NCBI GenBank assembly: GCA_003856375.1
Contig: CP034120.1
Location: forward strand, 558,001-622,000
From: Glaciecola amylolytica
Lineage (GTDB): Bacteria > Bacteroidota > Bacteroidia > Flavobacteriales_D > Crocinitomicaceae
Length of the DNA: 64,000 nt
Reading direction: 5' to 3'
Shown: positions 44,569 to 54,019 of the stretch, piece after piece
How the letters are laid out: every line of letters begins with the position of its first letter
How positions within the stretch are numbered: position 1 is the stretch's first letter
The notes under the pieces: generated by a model
What the model was told of the DNA's origin: nothing
The model's database searches: none
What the model saw: only the letters and a program-made list of their open reading frames with translations
Translations under genes and position numbers: made by a program

Positions 44569-47487
44569 TCATCTCCACTTCACCTGTATCGCTTTTTTCA
44601 TCCAGCTGAATTTGATCGTTCTGAAATTCCAGGGAACATAATCCAACAGCATATCAAAACCTTTCGATTCGACCGTCAGTAAATAGTTGTCTTCCTGTTC
44701 TTCCAATCTTCCTTCCCTGCGCAAAAATCCTTCCCGCAAACCGGAAATAGTTGTTTCTCCCAAACGTCCCCAATTTTGAATCACTCCTTCGAGCATGCCG
44801 TCAACAGTGCTTTTTTCATCGTCTGTCAGATTCGATTTTCGGGGAATCGGAATTCCTGTCTTGAAATTGACGAGGAGTTTATTTAGTTGCATTTGATATT
44901 CCGGAAATTCGCTGTCGTCACCGAAAACGGCATATTGTGTCAGAAAAATGCCTTTGATCTGTGCTTTCCGGTTTTTGAATTTCCCTTCTTCGGTCAGTTC
45001 GAACATGGAAAACAGTCGGGGCAGAAAGGGAGCAAGCAAAACCAGACCTGAATTATCAATAAAGGAGATTTTCGACAAATCTTCCTCTGTTTCTTCTGTT
45101 TCGAGCTCGTCTTCTTCCGGATCTTCTTCGTCCTCATCGGATGCTTCTTTCTCTTTCAAAACTTCGGAATCTTCTCCTTTCAGATCTTTCTGCAATTGTT
45201 GCAACAATGGTTCCTGCTCGTTGAGAAGAATAAATTCTTTGATGAAAACTTTTCGCTGCTTCTGACTTAATTCCCGACGAATGAAAGTCCAGAGTTCCAA
45301 CAGCAGTTCTTTTTGATTGCGCTGTCCTCCCTTTTTGGAAAAACTGAAGATCAATTGAATCACCGCTTGTTCGTTGATCGAAACATGCCACTTACGGGAA
45401 ATGAAATCGGTCATCTTTTTGACCAGATCCAATACCGGAATCAAAAATTTCATCCATTCCAGATTCAGCGAAAGTGCATTGATGATCGGCATGTTTTGCT
45501 CGTTTTCAGTGAAATAGTGTAACAATCGTTTTCTGTTTTCCACCAGCGTTTTCGAGTAAACCAGATCATCTTCCTGTTTTTCGGAACGATTCCCCGACTC
45601 GATTTTTTGCCGGATGGAAGCCAGAATTTTAAACAAGTTAAAAGGTATGGAAAAATTGGAATGTTTGAAATCCAGATAGAAGTAATCGATCAATTGTTTG
45701 AGAGATAAATTGTAATGAGCTCCTGTTTTTTCCAAAACCCGCTGCACAATGGATTCCTGATTGAAAACCTGATTTTTGGTTTCTTCCAGAACATCGAACA
45801 GAAAAGACCATTTCAAACGCTGAATGGAACTGATAACCTGTCCTTCGATCTGGGCTCCGTTTCCTGAATGATGGAGCAATTGCATGAAAGAAGAAAGTTC
45901 AATGGCTTTCGACGGAAGTATGATTGCTAACAGACGATAACGGGTCGATTCGTTTAACTGATCCAGCAGCAATTCTCTGAAAAGGGAAGAACCCAATTTC
46001 GCCTTTAATTCTAAAACCTGCTCTTTGGTGAGTTTGGTTTTTTCAGTGAGTAAATGAAATTGAAAAGCCACGGCATCATAGGTTTTTGTTTGTTCCGATT
46101 TGGCCTTTCCTAAAACCAATTCCGAATACAAACGGTGAATCAAATCGCGCAGGTCATTTTGCATTTTCCATTTGCTGGTTTCCACATAGGCGAATGAAAT
46201 AATCTGCCACAATTCGACATTGTATCTTGCCGAAAGACGTTTGAAAACCTGCCAAACCAGGTATTCTTTATTGACTCTTGAGTTCTTTGAAATTGCGAGC
46301 AGGGGAAGAATGATCTGCCATTTGAACAGCATGAATTCTCCACCGGATTTTCCCTGCAGCGCCCCGCTTTGATTTTGTTTATTCAAATGCTGTGCATATT
46401 CGATTACGAAAGGCGCATCCGAAGGAACCAATAAACGAACGAGGTCGAAAATTTCTACTTCGCGCAAAGGTTTGATGATCTGTAAAACATTCCGTTCATT
46501 CTCCAGCAAACTGCGCAATTGATTGATATCTGCTTCATGAAGCTTCAAAGTCTGCTTAGGGTTTTTTAGTTCACGCAAAATCAGCGGCCATTCTTCTGCT
46601 TTCCGGATGCGAATCGACATGGCAACACTGTGTTCTTCCGCTTTCAATTCCTGCAGAATGATTTGTAAACCGGATGGAATTGCACTGCTGAAATCCTTAT
46701 CGAGGATAAACGTGAGTGAGCGAAGTAATTCAGAATAACTCAGGTTAATATGTGACGCGAGGTTTCCAATCGTATCTTTTACAAATAATTTCCGGTTGAA
46801 TGCCGCACTTTGATTGCTTAACAGATAGGAATAGACCACTTTCCAGATCACGATCCGACGTTCTTCTTCCCGGATTTGAGCGTGCTGAGCTTCCGCATAT
46901 TTGATTCTCAGGAAAACAACATAAGAGCGAATGAATGAGAATTCGGCAGGAGCAAGTAACTGAACGACTTCAAACAAATCCGGATCGTCCAGTTGATAAA
47001 TCATTCGCTGTTGTAAACTTGTATAATGTCCGTACGATTTCAAAAAAGAAGTGAGTTCCTTGGCTTTGCTTTTCAAAACGGATTGAAACAATTCGATCAC
47101 ATTTTTGAAACGCTGAGCCAGGTTCCAGGAAAGCGTTCCATGCAGTAAAAACTGTTTCAAGGCTTCCAACTGATAATCGGCTTCTTCCAGACGTTTGTCT
47201 TCTTTTTTGGAAGGATACAGGATCTCCCGCATCAGGCTTTCTTCCAGTTTTTCTTCCAGAATCCGCTCGAAATCCTGTTCAAAATCCTCTTCATCAATGT
47301 TTCCGAGATCCAGATCCAGTTTCGAGATCTCAATTTCAAAACCATATTGATCGCAGCGCATCAGTACCCGGTTTGCAACTTCGGTGATGTGTTTATCGGC
47401 AAAAAGCTCGAAATCGCGATACCAGCTTTGAATGAAAGATTCATCGTGAGCAGTAACATGCAGCGCTATGGATGAAATACTGTTCAT
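44569..47487 (-). CDS. Contractile injection system tape measure protein (CIS_TMP family)
   Basis: The 972-aa product starts with a conserved N-terminal region (MNSISSIALHVTAHDESF, then KLDLDLGNIDEEDFEQDFERILEEKLEESL, in parts). Very long helical repeats follow. A strongly acidic segment (about 770-805) precedes the C-terminal conserved block IDNSGLVLLAPFLPRLF (near 808-825), KAQIKGIFLTQYAVFG and LNKLLVNFKTGIPIP. These blocks define the CIS_TMP tape measure family, which sets the length of the inner tube. It lies between Afp12-like and cargo genes and overlaps the Afp12-like gene by 4 bp. Confidence 0.87.
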   Translation of the reverse strand: MNSISSIALHVTAHDESFIQSWYRDFELFADKHITEVANRVLMRCDQYGFEIEISKLDLDLGNIDEEDFEQDFERILEEKLEESLMREILYPSKKEDKRLEEADYQLEALKQFLLHGTLSWNLAQRFKNVIELFQSVLKSKAKELTSFLKSYGHYTSLQQRMIYQLDDPDLFEVVQLLAPAEFSFIRSYVVFLRIKYAEAQHAQIREEERRIVIWKVVYSYLLSNQSAAFNRKLFVKDTIGNLASHINLSYSELLRSLTFILDKDFSSAIPSGLQIILQELKAEEHSVAMSIRIRKAEEWPLILRELKNPKQTLKLHEADINQLRSLLENERNVLQIIKPLREVEIFDLVRLLVPSDAPFVIEYAQHLNKQNQSGALQGKSGGEFMLFKWQIILPLLAISKNSRVNKEYLVWQVFKRLSARYNVELWQIISFAYVETSKWKMQNDLRDLIHRLYSELVLGKAKSEQTKTYDAVAFQFHLLTEKTKLTKEQVLELKAKLGSSLFRELLLDQLNESTRYRLLAIILPSKAIELSSFMQLLHHSGNGAQIEGQVISSIQRLKWSFLFDVLEETKNQVFNQESIVQRVLEKTGAHYNLSLKQLIDYFYLDFKHSNFSIPFNLFKILASIRQKIESGNRSEKQEDDLVYSKTLVENRKRLLHYFTENEQNMPIINALSLNLEWMKFLIPVLDLVKKMTDFISRKWHVSINEQAVIQLIFSFSKKGGQRNQKELLLELWTFIRRELSQKQRKVFIKEFILLNEQEPLLQQLQKDLKGEDSEVLKEKEASDEDEEDPEEDELETEETEEDLSKISFIDNSGLVLLAPFLPRLFSMFELTEEGKFKNRKAQIKGIFLTQYAVFGDDSEFPEYQMQLNKLLVNFKTGIPIPRKSNLTDDEKSTVDGMLEGVIQNWGRLGETTISGLREGFLRREGRLEEQEDNYLLTVESKGFDMLLDYVPWNFRTIKFSWMKKAIQVKWR

Positions 47488-49382
47488 TGAATCGTTTGTA
47501 AAAAGGAATGACTTACTCTGAAAAATGCTCTGATCGACTCTGAAAAATGAACCAGATCTTTTGTTTTTCTACTCGCCAAAGCTTCCCTCCATCTGTAATA
47601 AATCTGTTCGAAATCGTAGATATAGTCGGAATCGACGCGATATATGCGAATATGTAAATGTGCCGGAAGCCGCTCTCTGAGCAATTCTTCCAGGCGTTCA
47701 TTGATCACCTGATTTTCAAAACGACTCGAAGCGATGATCGATAAAGTATTTCCTTCGGTTTCCTGTTCTTCTTCAGGATACGCATATTGAAGCAAGCGGT
47801 GTTCGACGAGGTAAAACAAATGTCTTTCCGGATTCAGGAACCGGACAAGTGCCCACAAACGGTTTGCCGAACGGATGAGGTGTTCTTTTGTTCTGTAAGT
47901 TCCGATAATCATCCATTCTTCCTTCCCCGGATAACGGAAAACAAGAATCCAGCGAGAGTTTTCGCTCAGTTGAATCATCCGGTAATGAGCCGCATTCGAA
48001 CCAAGGGAAAGGAAACTTTCAAAAATGGCATTCCTTCTCACCAAACTGATTTCGTTTTGAAGAGAGGGAAAGTATTCTTCTTTCCAGTCCATTTCGTGCA
48101 CAGGAACATTTTGCGGTGTTTCATTGAAAATCGGATTGTAGAACACACCCGAGATTGGCGCAATGTCCAGATATACTTCGTATTGATCGAAGAAAACGTC
48201 GTCAGGAAGTAAATCCAGTCCCAGATTCTTCAACAAATCGCGTACGGGAATTTCCGATTCTATTTTCTTTCCGTGCAGCAGGGAAAACAATTCTTTGAAG
48301 ACGATATTGCTTTCTGTGGGCTTCAATTTATTAAAGGAACGGAACCTGTTTCGGTTCAATTCCGGAAGTTCTTCCGTTAAAAGAGAACGGTACTTGATCT
48401 TCGATGTCGGAGGTTGAAAATCCTGGAAAAACTGCGCCGTATCTTCGCCGTACAGAGTGTCCAGAATATCGAGAAAACCGGATTTCTTATTCTGAATCGA
48501 ATCAGAAGTCTGCAATTGATTGTTCTTGTGGAATTTAGCCCGGTCCACCACTTTGTTTACCTCCGGAATGGAAACCATCGAAACGACTCCTGCCGGTGGC
48601 GGCTCTTTGAAATTGATCAACTGCGGCGTGTTCTGGATTTGTTCTGTAGTATTTGCCAGAAGGAAATCCATCATCAACAAATATCCTTTCAGCTGAAGAA
48701 CGTGTGCCTTGTTGCGTTCCGAAGCTTCCTGCGGAAGACCTCTCAAACCAATTCCGTAAGCATCCGGAAAATCCAGCTGGAACGAATTGTAGTTTTGGAT
48801 CTTAATCGGGTTTTCGGGATATTCGCTATCGTAAACCCGCTCGATCTGAGATACTTCTTCCGGCTTTTTTTTCTTTTTCCCGGAAGATTTGGTCAGAAGG
48901 TGAATATCGTCCCAGCGCAAATCCTCACAGAGATTCCGGTTTTCATGAAACAATACAAAGATTTCTTCTTTGATGTTTTCGGTGGAAGCCAGCGGATTAT
49001 TCGGAGATACGGAAGCCTGAACGACATAATATCCGTCGTTGAATTCAACCGAGCAGGTTTCGAGATTCTCAATTTCGGTCAAAAACAATTGTTCGTAGTC
49101 TTCCGGAGTCACAATCGATTGTGAAAAGATGAAATCGCCGGAGAAAATTCCTTTGTCTACGTAATTCGTAGGATCAGGACCGATGAAAGCCTGAAAAGGA
49201 AGTTCGAGTTTGTATTGTAGTTCAAACAAAGCGTAATTCATGTTGTCCGAAATGGTAACACCCGGATCATGAATGTTGAAATCAGTCCATACGTCTCCAC
49301 TCAGTTCCTGCAAACGATCCAGCGTTCGTTCCTGCAGTTCCTGGTAAAAATTGGCCGTTCTTTCTCGCTTCCTGATAAACAT
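47484..49382 (-). CDS. eCIS baseplate protein (Afp12-like)
   Basis: The 632-aa product begins RKRERTANFYQELQERTL and has LSGDVWTDFNIHDPGVTISDNMNYALFELQYKL near residues 28-60. This is the TDFN/EHDPG(I/V)T motif shared by Afp12-like and gpJ-type wedge proteins. The rest is beta-rich without a separate enzyme motif. It makes the wedge of the contractile tail baseplate. It is co-translated with the tape measure gene and sits 3 bp after the small fibre-like gene. Confidence 0.85.
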   Translation of the reverse strand: MFIRKRERTANFYQELQERTLDRLQELSGDVWTDFNIHDPGVTISDNMNYALFELQYKLELPFQAFIGPDPTNYVDKGIFSGDFIFSQSIVTPEDYEQLFLTEIENLETCSVEFNDGYYVVQASVSPNNPLASTENIKEEIFVLFHENRNLCEDLRWDDIHLLTKSSGKKKKKPEEVSQIERVYDSEYPENPIKIQNYNSFQLDFPDAYGIGLRGLPQEASERNKAHVLQLKGYLLMMDFLLANTTEQIQNTPQLINFKEPPPAGVVSMVSIPEVNKVVDRAKFHKNNQLQTSDSIQNKKSGFLDILDTLYGEDTAQFFQDFQPPTSKIKYRSLLTEELPELNRNRFRSFNKLKPTESNIVFKELFSLLHGKKIESEIPVRDLLKNLGLDLLPDDVFFDQYEVYLDIAPISGVFYNPIFNETPQNVPVHEMDWKEEYFPSLQNEISLVRRNAIFESFLSLGSNAAHYRMIQLSENSRWILVFRYPGKEEWMIIGTYRTKEHLIRSANRLWALVRFLNPERHLFYLVEHRLLQYAYPEEEQETEGNTLSIIASSRFENQVINERLEELLRERLPAHLHIRIYRVDSDYIYDFEQIYYRWREALASRKTKDLVHFSESIRAFFRVSHSFLQTIQ

Positions 49383-49385
49383 AGG

Positions 49386-50117
49386 CTATAGATTTTCCAT
49401 AAGCGGGTTATCCCAAAGTGACGTAATGGAGCTGTGAATGAAAATATCATTCCCCAGCATAAACCGGGTTCTGACCTGAAGTTTGCAAGCGCGCTCATTT
49501 TTGGATTTGCGCCAGCGGATAATCAGTTTGTGTCCAAACATTCCGAAATGAGAACGAATGCGGTTGATCTGCGGCTTGGCTCCGAAACAATGTGTGGCAT
49601 GAGCAAGCAGAATCGCATGTTTTCCGGTATGGCGTTTTCCCATAACACAAACGACTTCCAGGGCATGAATTCCTTCCAAGTAATCGGTCAGATCATGCCA
49701 TTTTCCGTCAGCCGGAATCTTTTTCTGATTCTTTTTTCCGGATCGTTGTTCGGCATTCAATGTTCCTTTCACGTTGATGTCACAACCTTCTTCCCCGAAT
49801 TCAATTTCCCCGGTTTGTTTCAGAAGAATGAGCTGGTTTTTTTCTTTTTCATTGACACGACTGATCTTCATATCGTTGTTCAGGATGTCGAATTCCCAAC
49901 GCCCTCCTCCGTCATCTGTCATGTTCTGAAGGAAAGTCATTACCGTTCCGTCTTGCTCCGATATAGGAGCCAGTTTGATTCCCGATTGAGCATCTTTTGA
50001 AAAACCATCATCCAGAATATTGACTGTTGAATCAATCAGATTTTTGAAATCGTCAGCAGTAGGACGCTGTCCTTTGCTGAATCCTTCAATCAATGTATTT
50101 CTGTTTCTAATCGCCAT
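49386..50117 (-). CDS. eCIS-encoded protein between the two wedge genes, unknown role
   Basis: The 243-aa product opens with AIRNRNTLIEGFSKGQRPTADDFKNLIDSTVNILDDGFSKD (in parts), a leader that recurs in Bacteroidota phage-tail-like clusters. The C-terminal part has HDLTDYLEGIHALEVVCVMGKRHTGKHAILLAHATHCFGAK, suggesting a small beta domain with several His and Cys. I chose ATG 50117 (MAIRNRN) because the longer frame starts inside the Afp11-like gene. It could be a fibre or cap adaptor; no Afp13-type fibre gene is otherwise visible. Confidence 0.62.
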   Translation of the reverse strand: MAIRNRNTLIEGFSKGQRPTADDFKNLIDSTVNILDDGFSKDAQSGIKLAPISEQDGTVMTFLQNMTDDGGGRWEFDILNNDMKISRVNEKEKNQLILLKQTGEIEFGEEGCDINVKGTLNAEQRSGKKNQKKIPADGKWHDLTDYLEGIHALEVVCVMGKRHTGKHAILLAHATHCFGAKPQINRIRSHFGMFGHKLIIRWRKSKNERACKLQVRTRFMLGNDIFIHSSITSLWDNPLMENL

Positions 50118-50130
50118 GATTCTATTTTTT

Positions 50131-53100
50131 TCAGAGGATAAATGTTTTACCGATTTCCATATCGCCCAAACCGTAAGGAGTGGCCGGTTGATCATCTTCC
50201 TCCACTTGTATAATGTGGGTTTCTGCCGGTACAAAAAGTTTGTACGGCTGATCAGGCATTAAAACTGCATCCTGATCTTCATGTTTGTGTAAATAATAGT
50301 GATTGCGTTTTCCGGATTTGTCCTGAGACACACGGATTACTGCAAAATAACGGATGTCTGCAACAAAATCCGCATCCCGGATTGCATTGTAGATTCTTGA
50401 AATCTGTACCGGTTCACCGAATTTAGGCAGCGTGTCTTTCGCTTGCCACGGAGCAATGAGGTTGTCACAAATTTCATAAAGTGCTTCAAGCGGAATCAAC
50501 TGGTTTTCGTCTTTCAAGCGAATCACGCATTTTATCTGAAGTTCTTCATAAACAGGATTGACAACATCTACCAATACATTTTTGGAAGTGCGGGCACTCA
50601 GAAAATCCTCAATTCTGGAGAGAATTCCCGATGGAACCATCGGTTTGGAGTTATCCACTGTCTTCAACTTGTTTTGAGGAATCACAACAACGGTTACCAC
50701 TCCTTGTTTTGAGTTTTTCAGGTTGGTATTCGGCAAACACAAAGCCTTACCGATATCGGAAAATTCCTGCAATGTCAACAATTCGAAATCTCTTGCCGTA
50801 ACAGCTCTTCCGCGATGGGTAACATATTCGGAAACGCGTGCCTGCATACTTTTCAGATCTTCCAATTCCTGACCGGCATAAAAAGTGGTAATCTGTTCAA
50901 TATTGGTGATTCCCGGCAGTTTCTTTTCGGGTTCCAGAATACCGTTTGAGTTTTTGAAAGACTGCATTTTTTCAACCGATGCATCGTCTGTTTCAAGAAT
51001 AACCAATCCGGCATTGTTGTAAATAGACCTGATTTCCGGAACGAATTCGTGGTTTTTCACAAAGCCCGCTCTGATCCATAAAACGCCATCGTTGTCGTAG
51101 AGATTGGGCGGAATATGTGTCGGGAAATTGTAAACCAGGTTTCCGCTGATGGTCATACGCTTTGTTTCATCTTTTACAATGAATCCGCGCGGAATTTCTT
51201 CCCAATAATAACCGTCTCCCCAATACATCACGATTTGAGGAAGGTTTTCAATGGTCATTTCATTGCTGGTTGCTTCCAAAACGATGAAGGTGGAGAATAA
51301 TTCGCCTCCTTTTACATTCTTGAAACCAAGCATCAGACTAGCATCCGTTTCCTGTGAAAAGACAAAAGGAATTCCGGTGTTTGTGCTGATTTCTCTGGAA
51401 GAAACAACTCCGAATGGATGCAGCTGATCCACAATCACATTGCTGTTGCGGGCATTTTTCCGCAAATCAATAATGTCTTCCGAACGATAATCCAAGGTAA
51501 TGTTTTCTACATGCGGGAAAATAGGCGGAAGCAAGACAGGAAGTCTCTTTTTGCGCCATTTTTTCATCATCATCCGCTCGGTAAACAAATCGCGGTATTC
51601 CTGATTTCCAAATCCCATATCGGGTTTTTCAAGTGTCAGACGCACGAAACCGGTGCGGGTTTTAATCGTGTATTTATATTCCTCTTCGCTCAGTTCGAAG
51701 GGAACCATTTTCTTAATCATGATCTTATTGAAAGAACTTTCTTCCGAAACGGCCTTATCCATTTTTGCAGCATTCGGATCTTCGGTTTCCGCGTCTTCAA
51801 ACAGCGGGAAACTGCTTCTTCCTGTAGTTGGAAACCAACTGTTGTCGCTCAGATAACGCACCCGGATTTTGAATGTGTCATTCTCAATCACTTCCGGATA
51901 AGCAGCATAATGACCTTTTAATCCTTTCGGATGCAGCGGCAATTGATTCCATTTGATGGAAACATTGATACTGCTGGTATTTTTAATCGCCATTTCATAA
52001 TTCCCCAAAGCCATCCAGGTTCCGGCAGATGTATTGATTCCGAAAGGAGGGAAGGACTTGGAATTGTCGATTTTCCCCAGTTCATTGTAAACCTGCATAT
52101 CATTGATTCCTTCCACTTTGGTGCGGATAATGATGCGCTGAATACGCAATTTATGAATCCAGGAATACGGATACAGCCAGGAATCGAAATTCAACCGGAT
52201 TTGAATGGCCGGAAACTCGGATTCAAAATGATGTACTTCCTGCGTACAGCCAACTGTTGACGGAAAATCTTCCGGAAGCAGGAATTTTAGTACTAAACGG
52301 TTGCTTATTTTGTCTCTCTTTACTTCGTAAACGCTGACATTCGTCCAACCTGTTGGTGTACTGATCGTGATATAAAAAAGGCTGTTGAACAGATTTGCTT
52401 GAAGGGTTTGTACCTGAACTTTGTCATCTGTTTTCAGGAGTTCTTTTTCCGCTTGTTCGAGTGTGTAAAGCCATTTTTTGTTCTCTGCCTCGAAGCAAAT
52501 TGTGACATTTCGTTTTCCTTCGCGCAAGAGTAAAGACGGTGCCGCAATACGAATTCCAATAGCTCTCGTTTCAAGCGAATGGTGTTCGTGGTCGAATAGC
52601 AAAGTGCGGTCCGAAACCGGACGGTCGTGCAGTAAATCGCGGGTTTTGATTGCCGTTACAAAATTCAGATTCGCAGCGGGGTAGTGATATGGATTTCGCT
52701 CCAGACAAACGGTGTAAGCATTAACAGTAGTAATATCCTGAACGATCAGTTCGTTTTCCAGACGGTAAGTCAGAACGTTCTGATCCGCATTTTTTCGTTT
52801 AAATCCGGTATTCTGTTCAATGGTAACAGTTCCGGGAGCAATTTTATCGAAAGCAAGCCAAACCCGGTCTCCTTTTACGGAAAGCGGACTTACTTTGAGG
52901 TATTCTGTGAGGTACCAATTGGCAAAATCATTCCAGCGGTTGTTGTATTGTTCAGAGACTTTTTGAAGGTTTTCAATAAATGCAAGAAGCAAGGCCTGTG
53001 AAGGTTCCATTTTCCCGATAGCCTCATGCGCCTGTTTTCTACGGATACTTTTCTGTAAAGCTTTCAGTTCATCCAAAAAAGCCTCGAAATAACCTTCCGG

Positions 53101-53253
53101 AATCTCTTTTTCGTTGTAAAACCGGATCCATCCCGCTATTTGAATCAATTTTTCGAGCATAGCAGCTTTGTCGTTGTCCAGCATCTTAAAATTGCCGGGA
53201 ACGAGTAGCCGATCTAAACGATCTTTTCTGCTATATCCGTCTCTTGATTCCAT
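50131..53253 (-). CDS. eCIS baseplate protein J-like (Afp11-like)
   Basis: The 1040-aa product is large, as Afp11 homologues are. The C-terminal quarter (about 795-1030) has the baseplate J core, with VSEYVTHRGRAVTARDFELLTLQEF, VVTVVVIPQNK and a DLRIRYFAVIRVS-like run (in parts). The N-terminal half (about 90-400) is rich in beta strands and conserved aromatic pairs. It forms part of the wedge with the Afp12-like protein. The gene starts 57 bp after the gp25 stop and ends 13 bp before the 243-aa gene. Confidence 0.85.
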   Translation of the reverse strand: MESRDGYSRKDRLDRLLVPGNFKMLDNDKAAMLEKLIQIAGWIRFYNEKEIPEGYFEAFLDELKALQKSIRRKQAHEAIGKMEPSQALLLAFIENLQKVSEQYNNRWNDFANWYLTEYLKVSPLSVKGDRVWLAFDKIAPGTVTIEQNTGFKRKNADQNVLTYRLENELIVQDITTVNAYTVCLERNPYHYPAANLNFVTAIKTRDLLHDRPVSDRTLLFDHEHHSLETRAIGIRIAAPSLLLREGKRNVTICFEAENKKWLYTLEQAEKELLKTDDKVQVQTLQANLFNSLFYITISTPTGWTNVSVYEVKRDKISNRLVLKFLLPEDFPSTVGCTQEVHHFESEFPAIQIRLNFDSWLYPYSWIHKLRIQRIIIRTKVEGINDMQVYNELGKIDNSKSFPPFGINTSAGTWMALGNYEMAIKNTSSINVSIKWNQLPLHPKGLKGHYAAYPEVIENDTFKIRVRYLSDNSWFPTTGRSSFPLFEDAETEDPNAAKMDKAVSEESSFNKIMIKKMVPFELSEEEYKYTIKTRTGFVRLTLEKPDMGFGNQEYRDLFTERMMMKKWRKKRLPVLLPPIFPHVENITLDYRSEDIIDLRKNARNSNVIVDQLHPFGVVSSREISTNTGIPFVFSQETDASLMLGFKNVKGGELFSTFIVLEATSNEMTIENLPQIVMYWGDGYYWEEIPRGFIVKDETKRMTISGNLVYNFPTHIPPNLYDNDGVLWIRAGFVKNHEFVPEIRSIYNNAGLVILETDDASVEKMQSFKNSNGILEPEKKLPGITNIEQITTFYAGQELEDLKSMQARVSEYVTHRGRAVTARDFELLTLQEFSDIGKALCLPNTNLKNSKQGVVTVVVIPQNKLKTVDNSKPMVPSGILSRIEDFLSARTSKNVLVDVVNPVYEELQIKCVIRLKDENQLIPLEALYEICDNLIAPWQAKDTLPKFGEPVQISRIYNAIRDADFVADIRYFAVIRVSQDKSGKRNHYYLHKHEDQDAVLMPDQPYKLFVPAETHIIQVEEDDQPATPYGLGDMEIGKTFIL

Positions 53254-53310
53254 TTGTTTTTAGAATTGCGAATTCGTTTGATTAACAATTAATTACTTCT
53301 CAATTTTCAA

Positions 53311-53712
53311 TTAAAGTTGTGTTCCTTCCAGAAAGTAGAACGGATAAACCATACTGCTTCTGCTGTTTGTCTGCCGGATCGTAAAATCTATTTTGATCCA
53401 TAAAATTCCTTCCATTGCATCCCGGATTTCGACCTCCACAACATCTGTAATAATGCGTGGTTCGCCTTCCCGGATGGCTTGTTCTATAATGTCAATAATC
53501 ATGGTTCTTTCCGAAAGATCAATTTTCGAAAAGACCCATTTGTCAATCGGACAGCCGTAATTGTAGCGAAACACCCGTTCTCCCGGAATAGTGGAAAACA
53601 GAATTCGCAGGCTTTCCCAAATATCTTCTTCGTCCGAAACCAGATGTACTCCCCGTTGGTTGAAGCGCACCGGGAAACCCCATCCGGTTCCTAAATATGT
53701 TTTGTCACCCAT
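53311..53712 (-). CDS. gp25-like baseplate protein (Afp9-like)
   Basis: The 133-aa product carries the gpW/gp25 signature: a GWGFPVRF turn, DIWESLRILFSTIPGERVFRYNYGCPIDKWVF, then DLSERTMIIDIIEQAIREGEPRIITDVVEVEIRD (in parts). gp25 proteins initiate sheath assembly from the baseplate. It lies one base after the PAAR stop. Confidence 0.93.
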   Translation of the reverse strand: MGDKTYLGTGWGFPVRFNQRGVHLVSDEEDIWESLRILFSTIPGERVFRYNYGCPIDKWVFSKIDLSERTMIIDIIEQAIREGEPRIITDVVEVEIRDAMEGILWIKIDFTIRQTNSRSSMVYPFYFLEGTQL

Positions 53713-53713
53713 T

Positions 53714-54013
53714 TTAACCGCCGATTAATACCGTTGGACATCCCAAAACAATCGCTCCGCCGTGAGCGGTTGTATCACCCATTCTCGCAGCCGGTTTTCC
53801 TGCAATCAGAACCGTTGCCGACCCTTTCACAATACTGTCCGGAGGACCAACACAAACACACATGTCTCCCATCACTGCTGCGGGCAATCCGCCGATCAAA
53901 ACAGTAGGAGCTCCGGGGCCTGAAATTGGTCCGCCAACATGTGGAATGGGAGGAACTCCCGGTGTTACCATCGGGCATGTATGCATATCTGTTAATCGGG
54001 CAGCTAAACTCAT
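53714..54013 (-). CDS. PAAR-domain spike tip (Afp10-like)
   Basis: The 99-aa product is a single PAAR-type domain. The two PAAR-like blocks are GGLPAAVMGD and AGKPAARMGD. His and Cys residues in TDMHTCPM and THAHGG-like positions can bind the metal. It sharpens the spike tip. It lies 6 bp after the VgrG-like gene. Confidence 0.94.
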   Translation of the reverse strand: MSLAARLTDMHTCPMVTPGVPPIPHVGGPISGPGAPTVLIGGLPAAVMGDMCVCVGPPDSIVKGSATVLIAGKPAARMGDTTAHGGAIVLGCPTVLIGG

Positions 54014-54019
54014 GGTATT

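Noticed and set aside
44948-45265. 105-aa plus-strand frame with a Ser-rich run
   Set aside because: It is the complement of the acidic stretch of the tape measure gene; no start signal or family.
50118-50234. Longer start of the 243-aa eCIS protein
   Set aside because: It would overlap the Afp11-like gene by over 100 bp and the extra residues are the shifted reading of that gene.
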